From positions 16,131-80,130 of the forward strand of contig CAYGPQ010000004.1 of the NCBI GenBank assembly GCA_964351775.1: 64,000 bases of DNA, given 5' to 3'. The notes beneath the pieces are model-generated. The model had not been told where the DNA came from. It saw only the letters and a list, made by a program, of their open reading frames with translations, and did no database searches. This DNA is from Kordia sp964351775. GTDB lineage: Bacteria > Bacteroidota > Bacteroidia > Flavobacteriales > Flavobacteriaceae. A program made the position numbers and the translations under genes. Shown here one piece after another: positions 1 through 7,619 of the stretch. Numbering within the stretch: position 1 is the stretch's first letter; each line of letters opens with the position of its first letter.

Positions 1-1043
1 TTGGTTTTGTGAATGCTTTTTTTTCTACGGAAGCAAGCAAACAAGTGCTGGGCATTTCCAAACCTATTGGCGCTTTTTGGTTGGTAACTTTTATTCTGTT
101 TATTGTTACGGCAGTTTCTTTTTTCAATGCTAAAAAATGGTTTTATATAGCTTTCATCGCGGTGTGTGTATCACAAATTCTAATATTTACGGTATGGAAT
201 GATGCCAAATTTGGTACAATTCTTAATATCATTATTTTGTTCGTGAGCATCAGTGCTTTTGGAAATTATTCTTTTGATAAAATGGTTGAAAAAGAAGTGG
301 ATGAATTGTTGAACGCCAGTCACATTTCAAAACATACGACTTCTGAAAATGATCTTTTACAACTTCCCGAAATCGTCCAGAAATGGCTGAAAACTTCGGG
401 CGTTATTGGTAAGCAAGAGCTATCTTCAGTACGATTACAACAAAAAGGGGAAATGCGAACCCAACCCAGCAGTAATTGGATGCCTTTTGAAGCCATTCAA
501 TATTTCAACACTAAAAATCCAGCTTTTATTTGGCATACAAACGTAAAAGCAATGCCAATGATTTCCATGGTTGGACGTGATAAGTTATGGAACGGAGAAG
601 GCGAAATGTTTATCAAATTAGCAGGAATCATTCCTGTGGTAAATGAAGGAAAAAACCATAAAATAAATTCAGGTACCATGCTTCGTTTTTTGAGCGAAAT
701 GTGTTGGTTTCCTTCTGCTGTTTTGAATGATTATATCGTTTGGGAAACTATCGATGAAACTTCTGCGAAAGCTACTTTTACATATAATGATCAAGAAGTT
801 TCGGGCGTATTCTATTTTACGCCATCGGGCGATGTAACAGCGTTTGAAGCTGAACGTTATTATGGAGGTGGAAAAGCGGCTCAACTTGAAACTTGGCGTA
901 TTGAAATGATTTCTTATAAAGTGTTTCACGGAATTAAAATTCCCAACAAAGCCAACGTGACGTGGAAACTAACAGCAGGAGATTTTCATTGGCTTTCACT
1001 CGAAATCACTGCTATTGACTACAATATAAAAACAAGGTATTAA
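1..1043 (+). CDS. DUF6544-type membrane protein, 5' end cut by the window
   Basis: The frame is open to the left edge. The codons just before the first GTG read Gly-Phe, giving GFVNAFF, which resembles the end of the first membrane helix of DUF6544 proteins, so the true start lies upstream. What is visible begins with two or three more hydrophobic helices (about residues 20-95 of the visible part). A soluble domain follows with the family-like stretch MVGRDKLWNGEGEMFIKLAG and the later FYFTPSGDVTAFEAERYY. The molecular function of the family is unknown. The stop overlaps the last 4 bases of the convergent gene on the other strand. Family assignment is from memory of conserved blocks. Confidence 0.75.
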   Translation, partial: GFVNAFFSTEASKQVLGISKPIGAFWLVTFILFIVTAVSFFNAKKWFYIAFIAVCVSQILIFTVWNDAKFGTILNIIILFVSISAFGNYSFDKMVEKEVDELLNASHISKHTTSENDLLQLPEIVQKWLKTSGVIGKQELSSVRLQQKGEMRTQPSSNWMPFEAIQYFNTKNPAFIWHTNVKAMPMISMVGRDKLWNGEGEMFIKLAGIIPVVNEGKNHKINSGTMLRFLSEMCWFPSAVLNDYIVWETIDETSAKATFTYNDQEVSGVFYFTPSGDVTAFEAERYYGGGKAAQLETWRIEMISYKVFHGIKIPNKANVTWKLTAGDFHWLSLEITAIDYNIKTRY

Positions 1044-1528
1044 TAGCCTAATTTGTTTTTTACATTTGGAACTTCCCATTGAATCATTTCCTTTAAAAAA
1101 TCATCTACTTTTTCTATAATGAGTTTTTCGGTGATGCTTTTTGGATCATAAGTTTCTAACTCTACACTATCATTTTCTATGGGAGTTTGTTCTATATACG
1201 GAAATAAAATAAAGGTATGGATATCACCGCTGTATGATTGCGAAAAAACCAAAGCGCCGCCTTGTATGAACTGATAGGTTGGTATTTCATTTGTACAATC
1301 CATCAATTCTTTTGGGAAAGAATCAAACGTAATATTAATGGCTTCATTGGTGCCTATCCAATTGAGTTCTTGTACTTTCCAACCAATATCATATTTTTCG
1401 CGAATTGAATTTAATGTATTGATTATTAGTTTTTTAGTGCTAGTTTTCCAAATCGTTTTTTTGTCCACCACCGTTTTTATAGATGCTTTGTAATCGTTGA
1501 CACGTTCTTCTAAATGTTCAATTTTCAT
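1040..1528 (-). CDS. Hypothetical protein, 162 aa
   Basis: I do not recognise this protein. It has no signal peptide or membrane helix. It starts with a charged helical stretch (MKIEHLEERVNDYKASIKT) and has a central beta-rich part with FIQGGALVFSQSYSGDIHTFILFPYIE. The end is acidic and helical. The composition suggests a small cytosolic alpha/beta protein. It lies 6 bp downstream of the MCE-domain gene on the same strand and could be the last gene of that operon. Its stop overlaps the convergent upstream gene by 4 bases. The single-protein reading frame with flavobacterial codon use supports a real gene. Confidence 0.7.
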   Translation of the reverse strand: MKIEHLEERVNDYKASIKTVVDKKTIWKTSTKKLIINTLNSIREKYDIGWKVQELNWIGTNEAINITFDSFPKELMDCTNEIPTYQFIQGGALVFSQSYSGDIHTFILFPYIEQTPIENDSVELETYDPKSITEKLIIEKVDDFLKEMIQWEVPNVKNKLGY

Positions 1529-1534
1529 GACTTT

Positions 1535-2530
1535 TCAATTTGTTTTTTCCTTTTTAGCGGCTCTTTTTTCCTGACGTTCTAATTTTCTAAAATAACCTCT
1601 GGTCAAAAAATTATGCTTTAATGCTTCCATATTTTGATTGAATTTATCCGTTCCTTCATTGATATTTTTGAGTGTCGATTTTAAACTGTTCACCAGAGAA
1701 GTATCTTTTACGATATAATTGAAAGTGCCTTCGCTAGCGTTAAACTCATCTACAACCGAATTGATGTTGCTAAGTACATTTTCGATCTCAACACTGGATG
1801 TTTCCAAATTACTGACAATGTTTTTTAGTTTTATACCCGATATGGTATCGTTCATTAGCATGCCCAATACGGTATCATCGTTTGTTTTTAGTTCGGTAAT
1901 GATCTGATTTAATTCAGAAATCGATTTTGAAGCACCACTACTGGCCATTTTTAAATTGGTAATAGATTGTTGCAACTCTTTTGCCATAATGGTATCATTG
2001 AGTAATATGCCTAAGGTACCTTTTCCTTCAATCATACGCGTGGTGATTTTGAGTAAATCAGCCGTTAATATGGCGGCATTTTCATTCGTAACACTTAGCG
2101 TGCTCAAGATATCATCGGCGCCAATTTTACTATATGATTCAATACGATCACCATTGCTAATTTCTGCGGCAATTCCTTTTCCTGGCACAATATTCACAAT
2201 CATATTGCCCACCAAGCCATCAGAACTAATCGTTGCTACCGCATTTTTTTTAAGATGTTTGATGATTTTTTCTTCAATATTCATCTGAACTTCTATTGTA
2301 GAATCATTCATCATGGTAATGTCTTTTACCGTTCCTATATTAATTCCGGAATAGCGAACATTATTTCCTTTTTGCAACCCATTTACATTCTGAAAGTGTG
2401 AACTGATCGTAAACGTCGTACTAAACATATTTTTCCTTTGCCCAATTAAATAAACGCCTGCGATGAATAAAAGCGTTCCCAAAATGACAAAGAATCCTAG
2501 TCGTAATTTTTGTGCGTTTGTTTTTTTCAT
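1535..2530 (-). CDS. mlaD: MlaD family (MCE domain) lipid-transport protein
   Basis: This is the substrate-binding MCE subunit of an Mla-type ABC system that moves phospholipids across the periplasm. One N-terminal membrane anchor (LRLGFFVILGTLLFIAGVYLI) is followed by the MCE fold (FTISSHFQNVNGLQKGNNVRY, then GINIGTVKDITM). A long helical tail with repeated DTIMAK/DTISGI/DTSLV segments extends into the periplasm. The longer frame begins at 2593, but the ATG at 2530 (MKKTNAQK) places the anchor directly at the N-terminus. It also leaves a 10-bp gap after the ATPase gene instead of a 53-bp overlap, so I chose it. The gene is last in the order mlaE-mlaF-mlaD. No MlaB or MlaC gene is seen nearby. 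Confidence 0.88.
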   Translation of the reverse strand: MKKTNAQKLRLGFFVILGTLLFIAGVYLIGQRKNMFSTTFTISSHFQNVNGLQKGNNVRYSGINIGTVKDITMMNDSTIEVQMNIEEKIIKHLKKNAVATISSDGLVGNMIVNIVPGKGIAAEISNGDRIESYSKIGADDILSTLSVTNENAAILTADLLKITTRMIEGKGTLGILLNDTIMAKELQQSITNLKMASSGASKSISELNQIITELKTNDDTVLGMLMNDTISGIKLKNIVSNLETSSVEIENVLSNINSVVDEFNASEGTFNYIVKDTSLVNSLKSTLKNINEGTDKFNQNMEALKHNFLTRGYFRKLERQEKRAAKKEKTN

Positions 2531-2540
2531 ACGTATCTTT

Positions 2541-3299
2541 TTATTTAAAAAATGCTTTAATTTTTGGATCTTTTGAGTTGTATAATTCTTCAAATGTTCC
2601 CACTGCGTAATCTATGCCATCAATCAGTAATATCATTTGATCGGCAATCACTCTTGCACAATCGATATCATGTGTAATAATGATTGATGAGGTTCCATAT
2701 TTTTGTTGAATTTCTTGCATGAGCATGATGATTTCTTTTGCCGTAATCGGATCCAAACCACTCGTTGGTTCATCATATAAAATTATTTTTGGCTTTAAAA
2801 TGAGCGTACGCGCCAAGGCAATTCGTCGTTTCATGCCGCCCGATAATTCAGAAGGCATTAAATCTTGTGTATTTGCCAAGCCAACATTTTCTAAGGCTTC
2901 CGCCACCAATTCGTTAATATCTGTATCTAAACTATTCTTTTGTGTATGTCGTCGCAGCGGAAATTCTAAATTTTCTCGTACCGTCATAGAATCATATAAT
3001 GCACTTCCTTGAAATAGAAATCCAATATCTGCACGTAAAATATCCAACGCTTCTTGATCGAGTTTGGTAATATCGTTTTTCATCACAGAAATAGCACCGC
3101 TATCCGCTTCAAGCAAACCCACCAAACATTTAATCATGACCGATTTCCCGGAACCCGATTTTCCCATGATGACCAAATTTTCCCCTTGATGTAGCTGCAT
3201 GTTGAATCCGTTCAATACATGATTGTCGCCAAAACTTTTACGTAAGTCTTTAATTTCGAGAACAATCTCTTGATTCGCTCTATTTTTTTTATCCATCAT
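2541..3299 (-). CDS. mlaF: ABC transporter ATP-binding protein, MlaF type
   Basis: Cytoplasmic ATPase of the lipid transporter. Walker A is GKSGSGKS (about residues 50-57), the signature is LSGGMKRR, and Walker B is ILYDEPTSGLDP with the H-loop at THDID. These are all in the expected order for a 250-residue ABC domain. The GGMKRR form of the signature is common in MlaF/Mkl proteins. The ATG overlaps the stop of the permease gene as ATGA, which indicates translational coupling. Family knowledge places it with MlaE and MlaD in one inner-membrane complex. Confidence 0.92.
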   Translation of the reverse strand: MMDKKNRANQEIVLEIKDLRKSFGDNHVLNGFNMQLHQGENLVIMGKSGSGKSVMIKCLVGLLEADSGAISVMKNDITKLDQEALDILRADIGFLFQGSALYDSMTVRENLEFPLRRHTQKNSLDTDINELVAEALENVGLANTQDLMPSELSGGMKRRIALARTLILKPKIILYDEPTSGLDPITAKEIIMLMQEIQQKYGTSSIIITHDIDCARVIADQMILLIDGIDYAVGTFEELYNSKDPKIKAFFK

Positions 3300-4087
3300 A
3301 AATCATAAAAAATATCTGTTACAAATACCGCAATAAAATCAATTATAAATAATAATAACGAAGTGAAAACCACCGCCGAATTTGCTGCTTTTCCAACGCC
3401 TGCCGTTCCTTTTTTACAATAATATCCTTTAAAACTTCCCACCAAACCAATAGCCAATCCAAAAAAGATAGATTTGATCGTAGCTGGAACAATATCCCCA
3501 AACTCCAACGAATTGAAAACCTGCGTAAAGTATAGCGTAAACGATACATCGCCTTTTACATTTTCTACCAAATACGAACCAAATAGTGAAATGGCATCGC
3601 CAAAGAAAACGAGTAAAGGCAACATAAGCGTAGTTGCCAAAACACGCGTTACCACTAAGTATTTAAAAGGATTTGTCCCAGAAACTTCCATGGCATCAAT
3701 TTGTTCTGTAACGCGCATTGAGCCTAATTCGGCACCAATTCCTGAACCAATTCTTCCCGCACAAACCAACGCTGTGATGATTGGGCCTATTTCTCTCACA
3801 ATAGAAATTCCGACCATTGATGGCATCCACGAAACCGCACCAAATTCTTGTAAGGTTGGACGTGTTTGTAAAGTGAGTACCAAGCCAATGATAAATCCTG
3901 TAATGGTGACTAATAACAAGGAACGATTTCCCATGTAATAGCATTGTCGTAACAACTCTTTTAGCTCATAAGGACGCTTGAACGCTTCTTTAAAAAATCG
4001 TGCAGTGAAGTAGGAGAGTTCGCCTATTTCAATTAAAAAGGATTTGAATGGTGTTTTTATGTTATCTATACCTGACATAGATACCAA
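3296..4087 (-). CDS. mlaE: MlaE family ABC permease
   Basis: Inner-membrane permease of the phospholipid transporter. The protein has five or six hydrophobic helices. It carries the MlaE hallmark region VREIGPIITALVCAGRIGSG followed by AELGSMRVTEQIDAMEV, and a later GLVGSFKGYYCKKGTAGVGK. The length of about 260 aa is normal. A second ATG three codons later (4078) is possible and would fit as well. It is the first gene of the three-gene operon. The short intergenic region upstream is shared with the divergent L,D-transpeptidase gene and carries two small palindromes that could be operators. Confidence 0.9.
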   Translation of the reverse strand: MVSMSGIDNIKTPFKSFLIEIGELSYFTARFFKEAFKRPYELKELLRQCYYMGNRSLLLVTITGFIIGLVLTLQTRPTLQEFGAVSWMPSMVGISIVREIGPIITALVCAGRIGSGIGAELGSMRVTEQIDAMEVSGTNPFKYLVVTRVLATTLMLPLLVFFGDAISLFGSYLVENVKGDVSFTLYFTQVFNSLEFGDIVPATIKSIFFGLAIGLVGSFKGYYCKKGTAGVGKAANSAVVFTSLLLFIIDFIAVFVTDIFYDL

Positions 4088-4114
4088 ATATATAGGAATC
4101 GTTGTGTGTATAAA

Positions 4115-4150
4115 ATGATAAAAATCATGTCTATAAGCTGATAATTATCA
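4115..4150. promoter_or_regulatory. Two small palindromes between divergent genes
   Basis: ATGAT-AAAA-ATCAT (4115-4128) and the perfect 12-mer TGATAATTATCA (4139-4150) lie in the 131-bp gap between the divergent mlaE and L,D-transpeptidase genes. They could be protein-binding sites. In such AT-rich DNA they could also arise by chance. Confidence 0.3.
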
Positions 4151-4218
4151 TTTGAAGTATGCATCTGAAGTGATACTTTTAGTTTAGAATTAAAAAGTGA
4201 ATCCCAAATACAGCTCAC

Positions 4219-5145
4219 ATGTTTAAAATGCCAATTAAGATAGTGACGATATTGATCATTGTATGGATACTCATAAGCTGCTTTTGCCCAAAAGATGAAG
4301 CTATTAGAAAGCCTTTTCATTCAGATCTTTTTAAAAATAAACAAGATACCATTGCGTTGCAACGTATTGAAGTGATGCACGATGTTTTGGTCGAAAATTA
4401 CTTTGAGTATATGGATTCTGTGGTATGTAAATACGATTCTGTAACCAAATATCCGCTAACAGAACATCTTTTGGTGCGTGCCAATTCGTGGATTATTGAT
4501 ACACTTCAACATACCGATTATTATGTAATGAAAGCGCGCGATTCTTTTGTGTACAATCAGAAGAAAATGATCGTTTTACGCAAAGGTGCATTTCTAAATA
4601 TTCCAGATTCCGTACTAGCTGACAAACTATTGTATGCCTTTCAACAAACAAAAATTGATATTAATATTCCAGAGTTTTCACTTCGTATTTATGAAGATTC
4701 TGTGCAATTGTATGAGTTTCCGATTAGAGTAGGAAGAAATGAAAAAAAATACCTTAAAATGTCGGGCAGAGTACAAGATTTAAAAACCAAAACAGGCGAA
4801 GGAACGATTGTTCAGCATGTGCGCAATCCGCGATTCGTCAATCCTGTAAATAATCATGAATATTTTGTGACGAGGCGCGATGATGAGGAAATTACAAAAC
4901 TACCACAAATTCCATTTATAGAAACCGAACTCAACGGCGTGCGGCATGGACAATTAATTCACCCAACTACAAACCCGGTTACGTTAGGAAAAGCCTATTC
5001 TAACGGATGTATTGGCACGAATGAAGCAGATGCTTGGATTATTTATTATTATGCACCCATTGGCACTAAAATAAAAATCAGATACGATTTAAAAGTACCG
5101 AATGAAAAAGGCGAACAGGTTATTTTAAAGGATATTTATCAGTAA
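4219..5145 (+). CDS. L,D-transpeptidase (YkuD domain) lipoprotein
   Basis: Probable peptidoglycan cross-linking or anchoring enzyme at the cell surface. The N-terminus (MPIKIVTILIIVWILISCFC) is hydrophobic and ends in a lipobox-like LISC, so it is probably lipid-anchored. The catalytic YkuD region is C-terminal: the conserved His is in GQLIHPTTNP and the nucleophile Cys is in YSNGCIGT, about residues 250-275. The canonical SxGCxR arginine is replaced by T (GCIGT), a variant worth noting. The N-terminal 120 residues are not a LysM or PG-binding repeat I can recognise. Two in-frame ATGs exist; the second (4228) gives the tighter signal peptide. Confidence 0.85.
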   Translation: MFKMPIKIVTILIIVWILISCFCPKDEAIRKPFHSDLFKNKQDTIALQRIEVMHDVLVENYFEYMDSVVCKYDSVTKYPLTEHLLVRANSWIIDTLQHTDYYVMKARDSFVYNQKKMIVLRKGAFLNIPDSVLADKLLYAFQQTKIDINIPEFSLRIYEDSVQLYEFPIRVGRNEKKYLKMSGRVQDLKTKTGEGTIVQHVRNPRFVNPVNNHEYFVTRRDDEEITKLPQIPFIETELNGVRHGQLIHPTTNPVTLGKAYSNGCIGTNEADAWIIYYYAPIGTKIKIRYDLKVPNEKGEQVILKDIYQ

Positions 5146-5318
5146 CCATAAATGCTTCTTGGAAATGATGAGAAATCGGAATCACTACTTTTCACTGTAA
5201 TTAGAATAGGAGCGTTGCTATTTTTAAAATAATACGTTAAATAAATGAAGGTTTATCCCTACCAACAAGCGAATCATTCTTTTTACCTTTAGAGGATAAC
5301 CTAAAAAATATAATAATC

Positions 5319-5465
5319 ATGAAAAAACAGAACCTACAATCGTTACAACTTAACAAAAAGATCATTTCAAAAATGAATATAGACTCGGTAAAAGGTGGAG
5401 GATTTACCACAGGATCAGACTGTTTGTCGCAGTGTTTGGGACATGAGTGTCAAGATCATAGATAA
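5319..5465 (+). CDS. Lanthipeptide-like RiPP precursor, 48 aa
   Basis: Small peptide gene. The translation begins MKKQNLQSLQLNKKIISKMN and continues with a VKGGG junction. A short core has Ser/Thr residues and three Cys (C35, C39, C44). The leader matches the MKKxNLKxLxLNKxxIS pattern of Bacteroidota class I lanthipeptide-type precursors. The double-glycine at the end of the leader suggests cleavage and export. No LanB/LanC, radical SAM enzyme or peptidase-ABC exporter is adjacent. A strong terminator follows within 25 bp, so it is a single-gene transcript. It is the shortest of the four related precursors in the window. Confidence 0.72.
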   Translation: MKKQNLQSLQLNKKIISKMNIDSVKGGGFTTGSDCLSQCLGHECQDHR

Positions 5466-5486
5466 GCACTTTTTAATTCAAAAACG

Positions 5487-5515
5487 AAAAAGCGAACTGA
5501 GGAGTTCGCTTTTTT
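5487..5515. terminator. Rho-independent terminator
   Basis: The stem AGCGAACT / AGTTCGCT with a 4-nt loop is flanked by A-run and T-run. It can therefore end both the RiPP gene on the left and the convergent gene on the right. Confidence 0.88.
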
Positions 5516-5538
5516 GATATGTTTTAGTTGGAAACAGT

Positions 5539-5895
5539 TTAACTCGCTTCTACAATTTCTAGGATATATGTTGGATCTTCGGCATCATTCAATACAAATT
5601 CTACGGAAGAGATATCAAAATCTTCCCAATCACTTGGGTCAATTGGCCAACCACCAATTTGATTATACTCTTTATCAAATACATTAAACATTGGGTAATT
5701 ATAATCTGCCGTTCCAACGGCTATGCCGCCAAATACAGAAACACCATCAGAAAATTTTGCATACGAAGCTGCCATAAATTGCCCTTCATTTACACCTTGC
5801 GGGATTTTGAATTTTGATGGATCTTGCATCATCTCTGTCCATATTTTTTTTCCGTTTTTAGGAATTGTCATCGTTGCTTTTAAAGTTGTTGCCAT
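5539..5895 (-). CDS. Hypothetical protein, 118 aa
   Basis: Unrecognised small soluble protein. It begins MATTLKATMTIPKNGKKIWT and has an acidic, aromatic C-terminal half (GGWPIDPSDWEDFDISSVEF). No signal peptide is visible. The reading frame extends upstream to 6006, but the upstream part is low-complexity non-coding sequence. The ATG at 5895 gives a compact start, so I use it. It lies downstream of the GH17-like gene on the same strand, 142 bp away. Whether the two work together is not known. Confidence 0.68.
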   Translation of the reverse strand: MATTLKATMTIPKNGKKIWTEMMQDPSKFKIPQGVNEGQFMAASYAKFSDGVSVFGGIAVGTADYNYPMFNVFDKEYNQIGGWPIDPSDWEDFDISSVEFVLNDAEDPTYILEIVEAS

Positions 5896-6037
5896 AATTG
5901 AAAGATATTTTAAATTGATATTACTCAAATTTAGCAGTAATGACTCATTTAAAATAGCGTATAAATACCTTATTTTAAACACAAAAGGCTGAGATATACC
6001 TCTCAACCTTCTATTTTATGTATCTAAGAAAATGTAT

Positions 6038-7414
6038 TTACGGAATCAACGCTTTTATTTGATCAATTAAGGTTGCTCCTGTTGTTGAACCTGCTACTTT
6101 TTGTAGTGTATACAGTGGAATACTCATATTTCCAAAACCTCCATAAAATGTACTCGTAGTTCCCGTATTCACTGGTGTTGATGACGTAGGGTATTCAAAT
6201 AATCCAGTTAGTTTTAATTGCTGCTCATTGTTGAATTCAAAGTAACAATAGCCCATAAAATTTGTAGTACTACTACTAGTTCCAGCTTTATTTGCTTTTA
6301 AATATGTTTCCATTGCACTTATTTGACCAAGTGCGGCAGTTGCTTGATCCTGTGTCGTAAATCCTCCACCACGATTTGGCGTAAAAACTTCCATGAATAA
6401 TAATGGCACATCAAATTTTGCAAACGGCCATGAAGAGGTACTTCCAGCGTCATACAATCCTAAGGTATTCGCCAAGGAATTTGGAAAAGGAGAAACACTC
6501 GAAACCTGACTTATATTTACGCTATTGTAATAATAACTTTTGTATGTTGAATCTGCCATACTAAGTCCTTTTACAGCAGTACCAAAGTTTGCTCCTAAAG
6601 CAGTACCATTTGGAGTTTTTGCATTTGCAGCGACACCATTTACCAAACAATTGAACCAACTTCCCGTATTTCCGCCTTGATCACCATTTGAAAAGGTAGC
6701 ACTCAGCATTACATTGTTTGTAGAGATTCCTGAAATAGCCTTTCGGATATTCACAATCCACCAAATGGTACGCTCTAAAAACTGAGAAGCTGAGGTAGGA
6801 GGACTCGAAATTCCTTGTCCAATATCACCTTCATTTCCAACACTGATAGAATGTATAGCGGTATGAATTTTATTGGTTGACGGATCTGTTATACTTGCGA
6901 TAAATTGTTTGAAGTTTTTTTGAATAGCCGATGGTGCACTGGTTAATTTATAATCGGTTAACGCTGCATTGTTCCATGAATATTGATCATTTCCTAAAAA
7001 GTAATCTGAAACCGGAACGACTACTTTTACATTAGAAGTATTCGCATAATCTAAGAAGTTTATATGATCTAATCCAACATCAGAACTAGCCGTTGTACCA
7101 CGCGCCATATCCCAATTGTACAATCGGATCAAATTAAATTTATGACTAGAAATCGTTCCTAAATCATCACGATAATTTGGAGTGTTGTTTACAGGAACAC
7201 TCGTAGTTCCAGCTGGTGGTGCCATATATTGATTGCTCCAAAATGATTGAAAAGCATCATTTGCAAAGTCAGAATCTCCCGTTTGTGAATTTGGTGCAGC
7301 GCTCCAACTTGGCCATGTAGGACTGTAATCGACACCGCGATAGCTAGGCCCAACATACCATGAAGCAGTATGTACGCTTCCTCTTCCTTGTGTTCCAAAT
7401 GAATTTTTATCCAT
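6038..7414 (-). CDS. GH17-like TIM-barrel protein, 458 aa
   Basis: The sequence reads like a clan GH-A glycosidase barrel. There is an early strand with YRGVDYSPTWPSW, then KFNLIRLYNWD, VKVVVPVSDYF and HSISVGNEGDIG with Glu195 in the acid/base position. PLLFMEVFTPNRGG with Glu342 is in the nucleophile position. The NE motif and the spacing of about 147 residues fit GH17 beta-1,3-glucanases and glucanosyltransferases. No signal peptide precedes it, which is unusual for this fold. It begins MDKNSFGTQGRG. Its 5' leader shares a 13-bp motif at identical spacing with a RiPP precursor gene. Assignment is by motif reading only; a catalytically dead relative is possible. Confidence 0.55.
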   Translation of the reverse strand: MDKNSFGTQGRGSVHTASWYVGPSYRGVDYSPTWPSWSAAPNSQTGDSDFANDAFQSFWSNQYMAPPAGTTSVPVNNTPNYRDDLGTISSHKFNLIRLYNWDMARGTTASSDVGLDHINFLDYANTSNVKVVVPVSDYFLGNDQYSWNNAALTDYKLTSAPSAIQKNFKQFIASITDPSTNKIHTAIHSISVGNEGDIGQGISSPPTSASQFLERTIWWIVNIRKAISGISTNNVMLSATFSNGDQGGNTGSWFNCLVNGVAANAKTPNGTALGANFGTAVKGLSMADSTYKSYYYNSVNISQVSSVSPFPNSLANTLGLYDAGSTSSWPFAKFDVPLLFMEVFTPNRGGGFTTQDQATAALGQISAMETYLKANKAGTSSSTTNFMGYCYFEFNNEQQLKLTGLFEYPTSSTPVNTGTTSTFYGGFGNMSIPLYTLQKVAGSTTGATLIDQIKALIP

Positions 7415-7566
7415 GATTAGTATTTTTAAAAGTTAATAATAGGTATTTTAATTAACTGCAAATTAGGGATTACATACGATGAAATTATCAGAAGAATTAC
7501 GTGTCTTTACAAAATGGGCAATTTTACGTGGGTAATCGTTTAGATCAGATTTTTAAAATTATTCAT

Positions 7567-7593
7567 AAAAAAAGCTCCCATAATTGGAAGCTT
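7567..7593 (-). terminator. Terminator of the M28 peptidase gene
   Basis: Read on the minus strand, AAGCTTCC pairs with GGGAGCTT (one G-T pair) across a 6-nt loop and is followed by a run of T. It lies 27 bp past the peptidase stop. Confidence 0.85.
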
Positions 7594-7619
7594 TCTTGAT
7601 TCTTTATAAGTAATGTGTT

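Noticed and set aside
4066..4320. Minus-strand frame of 84 aa across the divergent region
   Set aside because: It overlaps two well-supported genes and the regulatory gap and has no protein-like composition.
7525..7540. Weak look-alike of the TACGG-N5-CCGTA box upstream of the GH17-like gene
   Set aside because: TACGTGGGTAATCGTT has a different spacing between half-sites and lacks the TTGTAAATGAGTG partner.
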